Shown here one piece after another: positions 53,870 through 63,660 of a stretch of 64,000 nt of DNA. The position numbers and the translations under genes were made by a program. Under the pieces are notes generated by a model, which was given only the letters and a program-made list of their open reading frames with translations, searched no databases and was not told where the DNA came from. The DNA lies in contig NZ_JAIQZN010000003.1 of the NCBI RefSeq assembly GCF_023333585.1, positions 89,961 to 153,960 on the forward strand. The letters are read 5' to 3'. The stretch is from Argonema antarcticum A004/B2 (GTDB lineage Bacteria > Cyanobacteriota > Cyanobacteriia > Cyanobacteriales > Aerosakkonemataceae). The first letter of the stretch is position 1; each line of letters opens with the position of its first letter.

Positions 53870-54206
53870 TATTTTTTCTCCTCATTTAACTACACCGGGT
53901 CTAACACGGGTAGACTAGATACGTCAAGAGCATAAAACAATACTGCTCTTACGTAATTAGTCTGTGTGCCTTACCATACACATATACATCTGCCACAATG
54001 GCAGTATATAAAAATCAATACTTTCGTCATTTTCCTGTAGGTTGGGTTGAGTGAAGCGAAACCCTACCTACAAATTAGACATTTTCGTCATTTTCCTGTA
54101 GGTTGGGTTTCGTACCTCAACCCAACCTACAAATTAGACATTTGAGGTTTTTGGCGAAGGTATTGTAAAAATCAAACCCAATTTTATCAAATAAAGTAAC
54201 AAGACC
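53870..54206. repeat. Gene-free stretch with a 60-bp tandem duplication
   Basis: 54022-54082 and 54083-54141 are two copies of TTTCGTCATTTTCCTGTAGG..CAAATTAGACAT, each with a palindrome built from TGTAGGTTGGGTT and its complement. The upstream part (53870-53990) likely holds the promoter of precursor 2. One possible operator is GTCTA CCCGTGT TAGAC near 53905. Confidence 0.65.
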
Positions 54207-55037
54207 ATGTTTGCTATTTCAGGATGCCAAATCACAGCCGAAATTTACAGCGGCATAAATACAGTTATTTATCGAGCTTACGACTCGGTAAGGCAAAGAC
54301 AGGTCATTATTAAAGCCCTAAAATCCGAGTATCCCACGCTGGAAGAAATTACCCGCTTAAGACAAGAATATGCAATCGTCCACAACCTTAATTGTGAAGG
54401 AGTTGTCAAAACATACAGCCTCGAAAAACACGGCAATGGCTTAGCCATCATATTAGAAGATTTTGGCGGTTACTCCCTAGACCGTTTGCTCGCTTCTCAA
54501 AAAATGGAACTAAAAGAAATTCTGCGTCTAGCCATTGTTTTAGCCGAAACTTTAGGCGAACTGCATAAAATACCGATTATTCATAAAGATATCAAACCTT
54601 CAAATATAATTATCAACCCTTCCACAGGACAAATCAAACTCGCAGATTTTTGCATCGCCTCCCGTCTGGACTGGGAAACCCCAACTATCACCAATCCCAA
54701 CGAAATCGTCGGTACTCTCGCCTATATTTCTCCCGAAGCGACGGGACGAATGAATCGGTCAATTGATTACCGCAGCGACTTTTATTCTTTAGGTGTCACT
54801 CTCTATGAAATGCTAACAGGTCAGTTGCCCTTTCCTAGCACCGACCCGATGGAATTAGTACACTGTCATATTGCCAAACAACCAGTCCCGCCAGAAGAGA
54901 TGGGGGCAGGGGGGCAGAGGGGCGGAGGGGCAGAGGGGCAGAGGGGCGGAGGGGCAGAGGAGCAGAGGGGCAGGGGAGAAAAGAATTCCCAAAGCAGTAT
55001 CCGATATTGTGATGAAGTTATTAGCCAAAACTGCTGA
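54207..55037 (+). CDS. Ser/Thr kinase N-terminal part of a hybrid sensor kinase, cut by a frameshift
   Basis: 276 codons. The kinase domain (about 5-230) has the ATP Lys in VIIKALKSEYP, catalytic HKDIKPSN and a changed DFG (LADFCIASRL; DFG to DFC), then SPEATGRMNRSIDYRSDFYSLGVTLYEML. The frame runs to an 8-bp repeat array (54913-54976) and becomes a Gly-rich, non-protein-like tail. The next frame continues this domain (IPKAVSDIVMKLLAKTAEARYQTA..), so this is the 5' part of the gene at 54871-60309. Net gain of one unit or loss of two would restore the frame. Confidence 0.85.
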   Translation: MFAISGCQITAEIYSGINTVIYRAYDSVRQRQVIIKALKSEYPTLEEITRLRQEYAIVHNLNCEGVVKTYSLEKHGNGLAIILEDFGGYSLDRLLASQKMELKEILRLAIVLAETLGELHKIPIIHKDIKPSNIIINPSTGQIKLADFCIASRLDWETPTITNPNEIVGTLAYISPEATGRMNRSIDYRSDFYSLGVTLYEMLTGQLPFPSTDPMELVHCHIAKQPVPPEEMGAGGQRGGGAEGQRGGGAEEQRGRGEKNSQSSIRYCDEVISQNC

Positions 55038-58000
55038 AGCAAGATATCAAACTGCTTTAGGACTAAAATATGACCTAGAATTCTGTCTCCATCAGCTAGA
55101 AACCACGGGCTCTATTCCCCACTTCACTGTAGGAGCGAGAGATAAATCCGGTCAACTGCTCATCCCGCAAAAACTTTATGGTAGAGAGGCGGAAATTACC
55201 ACTTTGCTGGCAGCTTTTGAGCGGGTAGCGGCAAATCCAGAATCTAAAATTAAAAATCCACAATCCCAAATCGAACTGTTGCTCGTTTCCGGCTATTCAG
55301 GTATCGGCAAAACCTCTGTAGTCAATGAAGTTCACAAACCAATTGTGGGAGCTAGAGGTTATTTTATTGCTGGCAAATTCGACCAGTTTAAGCGCAATAT
55401 CCCTTATGCCGCTCTCATCCAAGCTTTCCAAGATTTAATTCGCCAAATATTAACGTTATCTCAAACTGAGATTGAAAAATTTCAGCAGCAGTTGTTAAAT
55501 GCTTTGGGTCAAAACGGTCAGGTGATTGTTGACGTAATTCCCGAAGTCGAACTGATTATCGGTAAGCAGCCCGCTGTACCGCAAATGGGGCCGACGGAAT
55601 CGCAAAACCGCTTAAACCTCGTCTTTCAAGAATTCATTCATGTTTTTTGCCAACCGGAACACCCTTTAGTTATCTTCCTCGATGATTTGCAGTGGGCTGA
55701 TTCTGCATCTTTGAAATTAATCCAACTGATAATGACTGACTCCGATAGCCAGTATTTGTTAATGATTGGCGCTTATCGAGATAACGAAGTCAGTCCAATC
55801 CATCCCTTGATTTCAACTATCAATAAAATTCAAGAAACCGGGACTGCGGTCAATAATATTATCCTGGAGCCTTTGTCCTTGCACCACGTTAGCTCGCTGG
55901 TTGCCGATACTCTGGGGGAGAGTGGGAGCGGGGGAGCAGGGGGGCAGAGGGGCAGAGGAGCAGAGGGGCGGGGGGGCAGAGGGGCAGAGGAGCGGGGGGG
56001 CAGAGGGGGAGAGGAGGTTTCATCCTTGTCACCAGTGACCAGTGACCAGTCCCCAATCCCCAGTCCCCAATCCCCAATCCCCAATCCCCAGTCCTCTACA
56101 ACGCCGCTTTCTGAGCTACTTTTCAATAAAACTCAAGGCAATCCTTTTTTCTTGACTACACTGCTGAAAACTTTGTACGCGGAGAAACTGCTCGTTTATG
56201 AGGTAAGCAGTGGTAAGTGGGAGTGGAGTATCGAATCTATTCAAGCGATTGGCATTACCGATAATAATATTGTCGAACTGATTGCGAAAAATATTCAAAA
56301 ATTGCCCAACGAGACGGTGAAGGTTTTAAAACTGGCTGCTTGTATTGGCAACCAGTTTAACTTAGAGATGTTGGCGATTGTGAATGAGGAATTTCAGACA
56401 GTCACAGCACAAGCGTTATGGGATGCACTTCAGGCTGGTTTGATTCTGCCTCTGAGCGATACTTACAAAATTCCCTTGGTGTTCGGACAGTCAGAAGCGG
56501 CAGCTTTGAAACTTGGGGATGTGAAGATTGACTATAAATTTTTGCACGACCGCGTGCAGCAAGCGGCTTATTCTCTGATTCCCGAATCTGAAAAGAAGGC
56601 AACTCACCTCAAAATCGGTCAACTGCTGCTGGCAAATACTACGCCAGCATCGCGCAAAGAAAATATCTTTGCTCTGGTCAATCAGCTAAATTTTGGCACC
56701 GACTTGATTACCGCAAAGTGGGAAAAAGATGAGTTAGCTGAACTCAATCTTATCGCCGGTCAAAAAGCTTTGGCTGCGACGGCTTATGAAGCGGCTGTCA
56801 ATTATTTAAATGTGGGGATAGGATTGCTGGCAGTTTCTAGTTGGGAGAGTAATTATGACCTGACGCTTAACCTCTATGTGGAAGCAGTGTCAGCAGAATA
56901 TCTAAATACCAAATTTGAACAAGCAAACTTATATGCTGAAATCGTGCTGCAACAAGCGACAAACCTGATCGATAAAGTGAAGGTGTATGAAGCTCAAATT
57001 CAGATGTATATGGCTCAACTTCAGATGCAGTCAGCAATCGATACTGGGCTGGAAGTACTGGAAATGCTCGGTGTTACCTTGGAGCAAGAACCACCAAAAG
57101 ATATGATTATTGAAGAGTTAATAAATATTCCAGAAATGACCGACATCTATAAGCTTGCAGCTATGCGGATTTTAATAAAAATCATGCCTCCTGCTTATGT
57201 GGTCAATCCTGCATTGCTGCCGCTGCTTATATTCACGATGATACATCTATCTATTAAATATGGGAATTCTTCGTCAGCCATGTACGGGTATGCTATGTAT
57301 GGCTTGCTTTTATGCGGGCCACTTTTAGATATTGAAAATGGATATCGCTACGGTAAACTGGCTGTGAGGTTATTAGATAAATTAGACGCCAGAGAACTCG
57401 AATCAAGAGTATTAGGTGTATTTAACTGTCAAGTGAGACACTGGAAAGAACATACTAGGACAACAATAGAACCTTTGCAAGAGGCTATTCAAATTGGACT
57501 TGAAACCGGAGATATAGAAGGTAGCGGTTATTCTGTTAACACTTATTGCCAATACATTTTTTTTGCAGGTGAACATCTAGAAATAGTCGAACATCATTTT
57601 GTTCAATATATAAATTCAATGCTTAAATTTAAGCAGGAATATATTTGGTATGTTCTCAGGATATTTCGGCAGATGATCTTGAATTTAATATGCAAACCAG
57701 CACAATTATCTTTGTTAATTGGCGAAGCTTTTAATGAAGCTGAAAGTTTGCCAATCTTTATTGAGTCTAATAATGCCACATCGCTATTCTTTATTTATCT
57801 GGCAAAAACTCTACTTCTTTATATTTTAAAAGAACCAGGCATGGCTGTTGAAAATGCCAAGAAAGCTGAACAATACACAGTCGCCGCCGCTGGAGCAATC
57901 AGCGTTGCCGAACACAATTTCTACTATTCTCTAGCCCTCCTCGCCCATTATGCCAACGTAGAAGAAGAGCAACAAACCGAATACCTTCACCAAGTAGCAT

Positions 58001-60309
58001 CCAATCAAGAAAAAATGAAACTATGGGCATACCATGCCCCCTGCAACTTCCAGCACAAATACGACCTCATAGAAGCAGAAAAAGCGCGAGTTTTGGGACA
58101 ACTTGCCGAAGCCATCTCCTTGTACGACAGAGCAATAACTGGCGCAGGCGAACAAGGATATATCCAAGAAGAAGCACTAGCCAACGAACTAGCCGCCGAA
58201 TTTCATCTAGCACGCGGAAATCAAAAGATTGCCCAATTCTATTTAACAGAAGCTTACTACGGTTACATTCGCTGGGGAGCCAAAGCAAAGGTAACAGATT
58301 TAGAGTCCAGATATCCCCAGTTCCTTGAAAGAATAATTGCCAGAAAACCTCCAGCTATTACAGTCAATCAAACTACCACATTGACCACAAACGGTAGAGC
58401 GGAATTGCTGGATTTGGCTACCTTTATGAAAGCCACTCAAGCCATTTCCAGCGAAATTGTTCTAAATAAACTCCTAAACAAATTGATGAAAATTGCCATA
58501 GAAAATGCTGGAGCCCAAAAAGGATTTCTGATTCAGAATCAGTCAGGCTCTCTAGTAGTAGAAGCTTTTGGCGAAGTGAATTCTGGCGAAGTCAACGTGC
58601 AGATATCTCCTGCCGTGCAAATCGGTCAAGTAGTCCCAGTGACGACGATCAATTATGTCCAAAGAACCAAATCAAGCGTACTTTTAAACGATGCCCAGAA
58701 TGAAGGAATATTTACTACCGATCCCTATATTATCGCCAACAAACCTTTATCCGTCCTATGTACTCCAATTATCAATCAAGGAAAAGCGATAGCCTTCCTT
58801 TACTTAGAAAATAACTTAACTAAAGGAGCTTTTACTGAGGAGAGACTGGAAGTTTTAAAAATGCTCTCTTCCCAAGCCGCAATTTCCATCGAAAATGCTC
58901 GTTTAGTTGCGGACTTATCAGACACTACCGAAAAACTCAAACAAGCCAACGAACAATTAGAAAATTACACCCAAACTCTTGAGTTAAAAGTACAAGAGCG
59001 AACCCTGGAATTACAAACTAAAGAAGCCCGACTCGCCGAAGCGCAAAGAATAGCTCACCTCGGTAGCTGGGAATTCGATGTATGTACCAAAGAAATGTCT
59101 TGGTCAGATGAAAGCTTCCGCATCTTCGGTCTTGACCCCAGCCAAGGAGTACCGACTTTCTCCGAACACGAACGACAAATTCATCCTGATGATTTTGAGT
59201 TTTGGCAAACCACAATTGAGCAGGCGATGGAGTCTGGACAAACTTATGAGTTTGACTTTCGGATTTTACGCCCCGACGGTTCCGTCAGATATGTTTATAC
59301 CAAGGGACAAGCGATTTTGGATGCTGCTGGTAAAGTCATTAAGCTTTTTGGCACAGTGCAAGATATCACGGAACGCAAATTAGCGGAACAGGCGCTACAA
59401 CAATCGGAAGCGCAATTGCGAGAACAAGCAAATCAGTTACAAAAAACTTTGCGCGAATTGCAACAAACCCAAACTCAACTGATTCAAACCGAAAAAATGT
59501 CCAGCCTCGGTCAGTTAGTCGCGGGTGTCGCTCACGAAATCAACAACCCGATTAACTTTATCTACGGCAATCTCTCCTACGCTCAGGAGTATACAAAACA
59601 AATGCTCGGTTTGATTGAGCTTTATCAGCAAACTTATCCTCATTCCACTCCTGAAATTGAAGCTGAAACTGACGCTATTGAACTTGATTTTCTCAGAGAA
59701 GATTTGTCTAAAATACTAGAATCGATGCAAGTTGGGGCTGAACGCATCCGCCAGATTGTCCTATCGTTGCGGAACTTCTCGCGGTTGGATGAATCTTCCA
59801 AGAAGCCTGTGAATATCCATGAGGGCATTGATAGTACGTTAATGCTGTTTCAGTCTCGCCTCAAAGCAGAGGGCCAGCGAAGAGGCATTGAGGTGATTAA
59901 AGAATACGGTCAGCTGCCGAAAGTTACCTGTTATGCTTCGGAACTAAATCAAGTGTTTATGAATATTTTGAGTAATGCAATTGATGCTTTGTCGGAGGTA
60001 AGGGACAATAGCGAGCAATTGCCGACGATTACGATTCGCACTGAAGTTAGCGAGTCGCAGAATGTCATCATTCGGATTGCTGACAATGGCCAAGGGATGA
60101 CGGAGGCTGTCCGCTCTAAAATATTTGACCCCTTTTTCACGACAAAGCCTGTTGGGTCTGGCACAGGTTTAGGGTTATCTATTAGTTACCAGATTGTTGT
60201 GGATAAACACGGTGGACAAATCAGCTGTATTAGTGCGCTTGGTGGGGGGGCTGAGTTTGCGATTTCGCTGCCGATGCGCGATATTCTGGTTAATGAGCGC
60301 CTATCTTAA
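54871..60309 (+). CDS. AAA-GAF-PAS-histidine kinase part of the same hybrid sensor
   Basis: Continuation in a different frame; about 1800 codons, the first 40 of which lie within the repeat array, so no independent start is evident. After the end of the kinase lobe come: AAA/NACHT-like ATPase (about 110-400; Walker A GYSGIGKTS, Walker B VIFLDDLQWAD), TPR-like helical region (about 600-1170), GAF (about 1175-1350), coiled coil, PAS (about 1395-1500) and a histidine kinase (H-box VAGVAHEINNP, N-box, G-boxes GTGLGLSI). A second array of 8-bp units (55943-56014, nine units) inserts in frame as GRGAEGRGG. No response-regulator gene is adjacent. Confidence 0.9.
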   Translation: MPNNQSRQKRWGQGGRGAEGQRGRGAEGQRSRGAGEKRIPKAVSDIVMKLLAKTAEARYQTALGLKYDLEFCLHQLETTGSIPHFTVGARDKSGQLLIPQKLYGREAEITTLLAAFERVAANPESKIKNPQSQIELLLVSGYSGIGKTSVVNEVHKPIVGARGYFIAGKFDQFKRNIPYAALIQAFQDLIRQILTLSQTEIEKFQQQLLNALGQNGQVIVDVIPEVELIIGKQPAVPQMGPTESQNRLNLVFQEFIHVFCQPEHPLVIFLDDLQWADSASLKLIQLIMTDSDSQYLLMIGAYRDNEVSPIHPLISTINKIQETGTAVNNIILEPLSLHHVSSLVADTLGESGSGGAGGQRGRGAEGRGGRGAEERGGRGGEEVSSLSPVTSDQSPIPSPQSPIPNPQSSTTPLSELLFNKTQGNPFFLTTLLKTLYAEKLLVYEVSSGKWEWSIESIQAIGITDNNIVELIAKNIQKLPNETVKVLKLAACIGNQFNLEMLAIVNEEFQTVTAQALWDALQAGLILPLSDTYKIPLVFGQSEAAALKLGDVKIDYKFLHDRVQQAAYSLIPESEKKATHLKIGQLLLANTTPASRKENIFALVNQLNFGTDLITAKWEKDELAELNLIAGQKALAATAYEAAVNYLNVGIGLLAVSSWESNYDLTLNLYVEAVSAEYLNTKFEQANLYAEIVLQQATNLIDKVKVYEAQIQMYMAQLQMQSAIDTGLEVLEMLGVTLEQEPPKDMIIEELINIPEMTDIYKLAAMRILIKIMPPAYVVNPALLPLLIFTMIHLSIKYGNSSSAMYGYAMYGLLLCGPLLDIENGYRYGKLAVRLLDKLDARELESRVLGVFNCQVRHWKEHTRTTIEPLQEAIQIGLETGDIEGSGYSVNTYCQYIFFAGEHLEIVEHHFVQYINSMLKFKQEYIWYVLRIFRQMILNLICKPAQLSLLIGEAFNEAESLPIFIESNNATSLFFIYLAKTLLLYILKEPGMAVENAKKAEQYTVAAAGAISVAEHNFYYSLALLAHYANVEEEQQTEYLHQVASNQEKMKLWAYHAPCNFQHKYDLIEAEKARVLGQLAEAISLYDRAITGAGEQGYIQEEALANELAAEFHLARGNQKIAQFYLTEAYYGYIRWGAKAKVTDLESRYPQFLERIIARKPPAITVNQTTTLTTNGRAELLDLATFMKATQAISSEIVLNKLLNKLMKIAIENAGAQKGFLIQNQSGSLVVEAFGEVNSGEVNVQISPAVQIGQVVPVTTINYVQRTKSSVLLNDAQNEGIFTTDPYIIANKPLSVLCTPIINQGKAIAFLYLENNLTKGAFTEERLEVLKMLSSQAAISIENARLVADLSDTTEKLKQANEQLENYTQTLELKVQERTLELQTKEARLAEAQRIAHLGSWEFDVCTKEMSWSDESFRIFGLDPSQGVPTFSEHERQIHPDDFEFWQTTIEQAMESGQTYEFDFRILRPDGSVRYVYTKGQAILDAAGKVIKLFGTVQDITERKLAEQALQQSEAQLREQANQLQKTLRELQQTQTQLIQTEKMSSLGQLVAGVAHEINNPINFIYGNLSYAQEYTKQMLGLIELYQQTYPHSTPEIEAETDAIELDFLREDLSKILESMQVGAERIRQIVLSLRNFSRLDESSKKPVNIHEGIDSTLMLFQSRLKAEGQRRGIEVIKEYGQLPKVTCYASELNQVFMNILSNAIDALSEVRDNSEQLPTITIRTEVSESQNVIIRIADNGQGMTEAVRSKIFDPFFTTKPVGSGTGLGLSISYQIVVDKHGGQISCISALGGGAEFAISLPMRDILVNERLS
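54913..54976 (+). repeat. 8-bp tandem array splitting the reading frame
   Basis: Eight units of GGCAGAGG or close variants (GGCGGAGG, AGCAGAGG, GGCAGGGG). The array lies between the two halves of the kinase gene and changes the reading frame. Confidence 0.9.
55943..56014 (+). repeat. Second 8-bp array in the same gene, in frame
   Basis: Nine units of GGCAGAGG or variants (72 bp, a multiple of three), flanked by Gly-rich codons. It is followed by CCAGTCC-type heptamers (56030-56095) that are translated as Ser/Pro/Gln. Confidence 0.9.
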
Positions 60310-60430
60310 AGAGCGCTGAAGCCGCAATAATGTACCTGGAATATTAGGTACGTTGTTGCGATGCCGCGCTATCTTAAAGAGCGCTGAAGCGCAACAACGT
60401 GCCAAGAGCGCTGAAGCGCAACTACGTGCC
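60305..60430. repeat. REP-like repeat cluster
   Basis: Direct and inverted units of ATCTTAAAGAGCGCTGAAGC and GGTACGTTGTTGCG, belonging to the 3637-4074 family. It lies 3' of the hybrid kinase gene. Confidence 0.85.
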
Positions 60431-60514
60431 AGGAAAGTTTTATTATGGGCGATCGTTCGGACAGGGTATCATTGCTTTAGTAAGAAAATTCCTGAATATA
60501 TGTAGGAGTAATAT

Positions 60515-60736
60515 ATGTTTGGTTTAGGATTGCCCGAATTGGGGATCGTTGCTTTAGCTGCTATTCTGATTTTTGGCCCTAAGAAAATTCCTGAAGTTGG
60601 TACTGCTTTGGCTAAGACTTTGCGCGGTTTTAAGGATGAGTTTAAAAAGCCTGAAGAAGATTCAGACTTACCAGAGTCTGAGGGGGAGAGGGGGAGAGGG
60701 GAAGAGGGGGAGAGGGGGGGAGGGGAAAAGAAATAA
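60515..60736 (+). CDS. tatA: Twin-arginine translocase subunit TatA/E
   Basis: 73 residues. TatA oligomers form the pore for folded Tat substrates. The N-terminal membrane helix (FGLGLPELGIVALAAILIFGP) and amphipathic helix (KKIPEVGTALAKTLRGFKDEFKK) are typical, with the FGPKKIPE motif intact. The C-terminal tail (after about 55) is Gly/Glu-rich because it is coded by six 8-bp AGGGGGAG-type units (60681-60728). RBS AGGAG precedes the ATG by six bases. No tatB or tatC is adjacent. Confidence 0.93.
   Translation: MFGLGLPELGIVALAAILIFGPKKIPEVGTALAKTLRGFKDEFKKPEEDSDLPESEGERGRGEEGERGGGEKK
60681..60728 (+). repeat. 8-bp array at the tatA 3' end
   Basis: Six units of AGGGGGAG or variants inside the disordered tail of TatA. 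Indels here would change only the tail sequence. Confidence 0.85.
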
Positions 60737-60809
60737 AAATGTTTTTATCGCAACCGCCAGGGCGATTAAGCCAACTCCAACTGTTACATGAAGTCCATAA
60801 TCCCTTACG

Positions 60810-60950
60810 GAGTAACCTCTTCCCTCTTCCCTCTTCCCTAGCCCCTAGCCCCTAGCCCCTAGTCCCTAGCTATATCGGGTTTCTCAACCCAACCTACAAA
60901 GCGGTGAACACTCAGAAACCCGGTTTCTTGGAGAAACCGGGTTTCTTGGG
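60810..60950. repeat. Repeats between tatA and cphA
   Basis: CTCTTCC heptamers, then CCCCTAG heptamers ending in CTAGCTAT, and an AGAAACCCGGTTTCTTGG-AGAAACCGGGTTTCT hairpin (60914-60947) close to the cphA stop. The hairpin could terminate cphA. Confidence 0.8.
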
Positions 60951-60966
60951 TTTCTTGTTGTGGCGA

Positions 60967-63660
60967 TTAGATGCCAGAAACTTGATTGGCTACAGAAGGT
61001 TTGATGGTATTTGGCGAGTCTACCGCAGCTGGTTGCTGTTCGCGATCGGGTAATGGATTCCGGGTTTCGATCATACCGATCGCGCGAGTGACACTTTCGG
61101 GTAATATCACCACTAAGCTGTTGGCGGAAGCGCCATCTAAAGCGGTGTTGATGGCTGTTATCTCATCCAGAATTGCTTCATAACGGATTTCTGGTTTGGT
61201 TTGCTGGATGCCTTTGACTATCAAGGCGGCGGCGTCTCCGCGAGTGCGTCCCCGCGTATCGTCGTCTTCTTTGACAATTATGCGATCGAACATTTCTGCT
61301 GCTAGTTTGCCCAGCATCACGAAATCTTCATCGCGGCGATCGCCTGGGCCTCCCACCACACCAATGCGCTCACCGGGCCAGTTGCGGACAAAACCGCTCA
61401 GGGCTTCGTAGCTGTGGGGATTGTGGGCATAATCTACTAAAGCGTGATATTTGCCCAAATTGAAGATATTCATCCGTCCCGGCGTTTGATCTACCGAAGC
61501 CCGGAAAGTCTTCAGCGCCGTGCGAATTACCTCCATCTCGACGCCCTGCACAAATGCGGCCAAACTAGCCGCCAGGGCATTGGCAATCATAAATGGAGCC
61601 CGCGCTGCCATTGTCAGAGGCACATTCACCGCCTGCTCAATTCGCAGCGTCCAATCTCCCTTTAAAATCGACAAATAGCCGTTTTCATAGACTGCTGCCA
61701 CACCGCCCTTGCTTGCGTGTTCTTTCACAAGGGGGTTTTCTGGATTCATGGTGAAGTAAGCAATCTGAGCCTTGACCCGCTTTGCTATCCCGGCCACCAG
61801 GGGGTCATCTGCATTCAAGACAGCATAACCTTTGGGCAGAACTGCTTCTGCGACTACGCCTTTGAGGTCGGCTAATTGTTCTACTGTGTCGATATCGCCA
61901 ATACCCAAGTGATCTGCCGCCACATTCAGCACTACGCCGACATCGGAAGCGTCAAAGCCCAGGCCCGATCGCAAAATTCCGCCCCTAGCACTTTCCAGGA
62001 TGGCCACTTCCACTGTGGGGTCTTGCAGAATCAGTTGGGCGCTTTGCGGCCCGGTATTGTCGCCTTTTTGGACGAGGTAATCGCCGATGTAGGTGGCGTC
62101 GGTGGTGGTGTAGCCGACAGTCACACCCGTACTTTTGTAAATATGAGCTAGCAGTCGGGTCGTGGTGGTTTTACCGTTCGTACCCGTGACTGCGACGATG
62201 GGGATGCGAGAGGGTGTGCCGGGGGGAAACAGCATATCCAGGACTGGTGCGGCTACATTCCGCGCAATTCCCAGGCTGGGCGCAACGTGCATCCGAAATC
62301 CCGGTGCGGCGTTCACTTCGACGATGACGCCATCCATTTCTCTTAAAGGCTTGCTGATATCGGGGGTGACTACATCTATTCCAGCGATATCCAAACCGAT
62401 AATCTTGGCTACCCGCTGGGCCAGCCAGAGATTTTCGGGATGGATGTCGTCGGTGCGATCGACTGCTATCCCCCCTGTACTGAGATTGGCGGTCGCCCGC
62501 AGGTAACAGATTTGACCTGCATCCAGCACTGTTTCCAGGGTGTAATTCTGCCGCTCCAACAATTGCCAGCTGGTGCGGTCTAGGGTAATTTTGGTGAGAA
62601 TGTTATCGTGGCCTTCGCCGCGATTCGGGTCTTGATTGGTTTCTTCGATCAATTCTGCGATCGTCGATTTACCATTTCCTACCACATGAGCTGGCACCCG
62701 TTCGGAGACGGCGACCACTTTGCCGTTGACCACCAACACGCGGTGGTCGCGCCCTTGATAGTAGCGTTCCACAATGACCGATTTGGATACTTCTTTGGCG
62801 GCATCGTAGCCTGCTTCGGCTTGTTCCCAAGTGTTGATGTCGATCGTAATTCCCCGACCGTGATTGCCATCGAGGGGCTTGATCACTATTGGGTAGCCGC
62901 CGACATCTTTGATGGCGTTTTCTAGATCGTTGAGATAATTGATGACGGTGCCGCGAGGGACGGGCACTCCCGCTTCCCGCAGGATCTGTTTGGTGCTTTC
63001 TTTATCTGACGCTAGTTCTACACCTAAAATACTGGTGTTGCCGCTCAGAGTTGCCTGCAACCGTTTGAGGTGTATCCCGTAGCCGAATTGCACCAAGGCG
63101 CGAGCGCTCAAAGACATCCAGGGTATTCCCCGTGCCTCTGCTTCTTTGACGATCGTTTCTGTAGAAGGCCCCAAAGACGCATCTGAGGACATTTCCTGCA
63201 GGTCTTGCAGGTCTTGTTCTAATTCATCTTGAGGATATGTGCCTGTTTCTATAATGCTCTGACACAGGCGCACTGCTGCCCTTGCAGCATAGCGACCCGC
63301 TTCTTCGTCTTTATATTCAATTACTACTTGGTAAATACCGGGGGTTTTGGTTTCGCGGGTGCGACCGAATCCTACCTTCATACCTGCCAGTTCTTGGAGT
63401 TCGAGGGCTACGTGCTCGATAATGTGTCCCATCATCGTGCCTTCTCGAACTCGGCTGAGGAATCCGCCTCTACACCCAGGCGAACAGAAGTGTTCTTCGA
63501 TCGTCGGTAGCACTTGTACCAATCCCTCGTAGAACCCAGGAATCAGATTTGACGGTCGTTCGGAAAGCTCCTCTAAATCGAGACGCATCACGACCAGTTT
63601 GTGCCGTCTAATGCTCCAGTAATTGGGACCGCGTAACGTCTGGATTTTAAGAATTTTCAT
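60967..63660 (-). CDS. cphA: Cyanophycin synthetase
   Basis: 897 residues. CphA makes the nitrogen reserve cyanophycin (multi-L-arginyl-poly-L-aspartate) from Asp, Arg and ATP. An N-terminal domain (KILKIQTLRGPNYWSIRRHK), an ATP-grasp domain (about 220-470; GNHGRGITID, VNAAPGFRMHVAP) and a Mur-ligase-like domain with P-loop VTGTNGKTTTTRLLAHI (near 493) follow in the usual order. The start ATG at 63660 agrees with the family. The partner cyanophycinase gene (cphB) is not within the 340 bp upstream that is visible. Confidence 0.97.
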   Translation of the reverse strand: MKILKIQTLRGPNYWSIRRHKLVVMRLDLEELSERPSNLIPGFYEGLVQVLPTIEEHFCSPGCRGGFLSRVREGTMMGHIIEHVALELQELAGMKVGFGRTRETKTPGIYQVVIEYKDEEAGRYAARAAVRLCQSIIETGTYPQDELEQDLQDLQEMSSDASLGPSTETIVKEAEARGIPWMSLSARALVQFGYGIHLKRLQATLSGNTSILGVELASDKESTKQILREAGVPVPRGTVINYLNDLENAIKDVGGYPIVIKPLDGNHGRGITIDINTWEQAEAGYDAAKEVSKSVIVERYYQGRDHRVLVVNGKVVAVSERVPAHVVGNGKSTIAELIEETNQDPNRGEGHDNILTKITLDRTSWQLLERQNYTLETVLDAGQICYLRATANLSTGGIAVDRTDDIHPENLWLAQRVAKIIGLDIAGIDVVTPDISKPLREMDGVIVEVNAAPGFRMHVAPSLGIARNVAAPVLDMLFPPGTPSRIPIVAVTGTNGKTTTTRLLAHIYKSTGVTVGYTTTDATYIGDYLVQKGDNTGPQSAQLILQDPTVEVAILESARGGILRSGLGFDASDVGVVLNVAADHLGIGDIDTVEQLADLKGVVAEAVLPKGYAVLNADDPLVAGIAKRVKAQIAYFTMNPENPLVKEHASKGGVAAVYENGYLSILKGDWTLRIEQAVNVPLTMAARAPFMIANALAASLAAFVQGVEMEVIRTALKTFRASVDQTPGRMNIFNLGKYHALVDYAHNPHSYEALSGFVRNWPGERIGVVGGPGDRRDEDFVMLGKLAAEMFDRIIVKEDDDTRGRTRGDAAALIVKGIQQTKPEIRYEAILDEITAINTALDGASANSLVVILPESVTRAIGMIETRNPLPDREQQPAAVDSPNTIKPSVANQVSGI

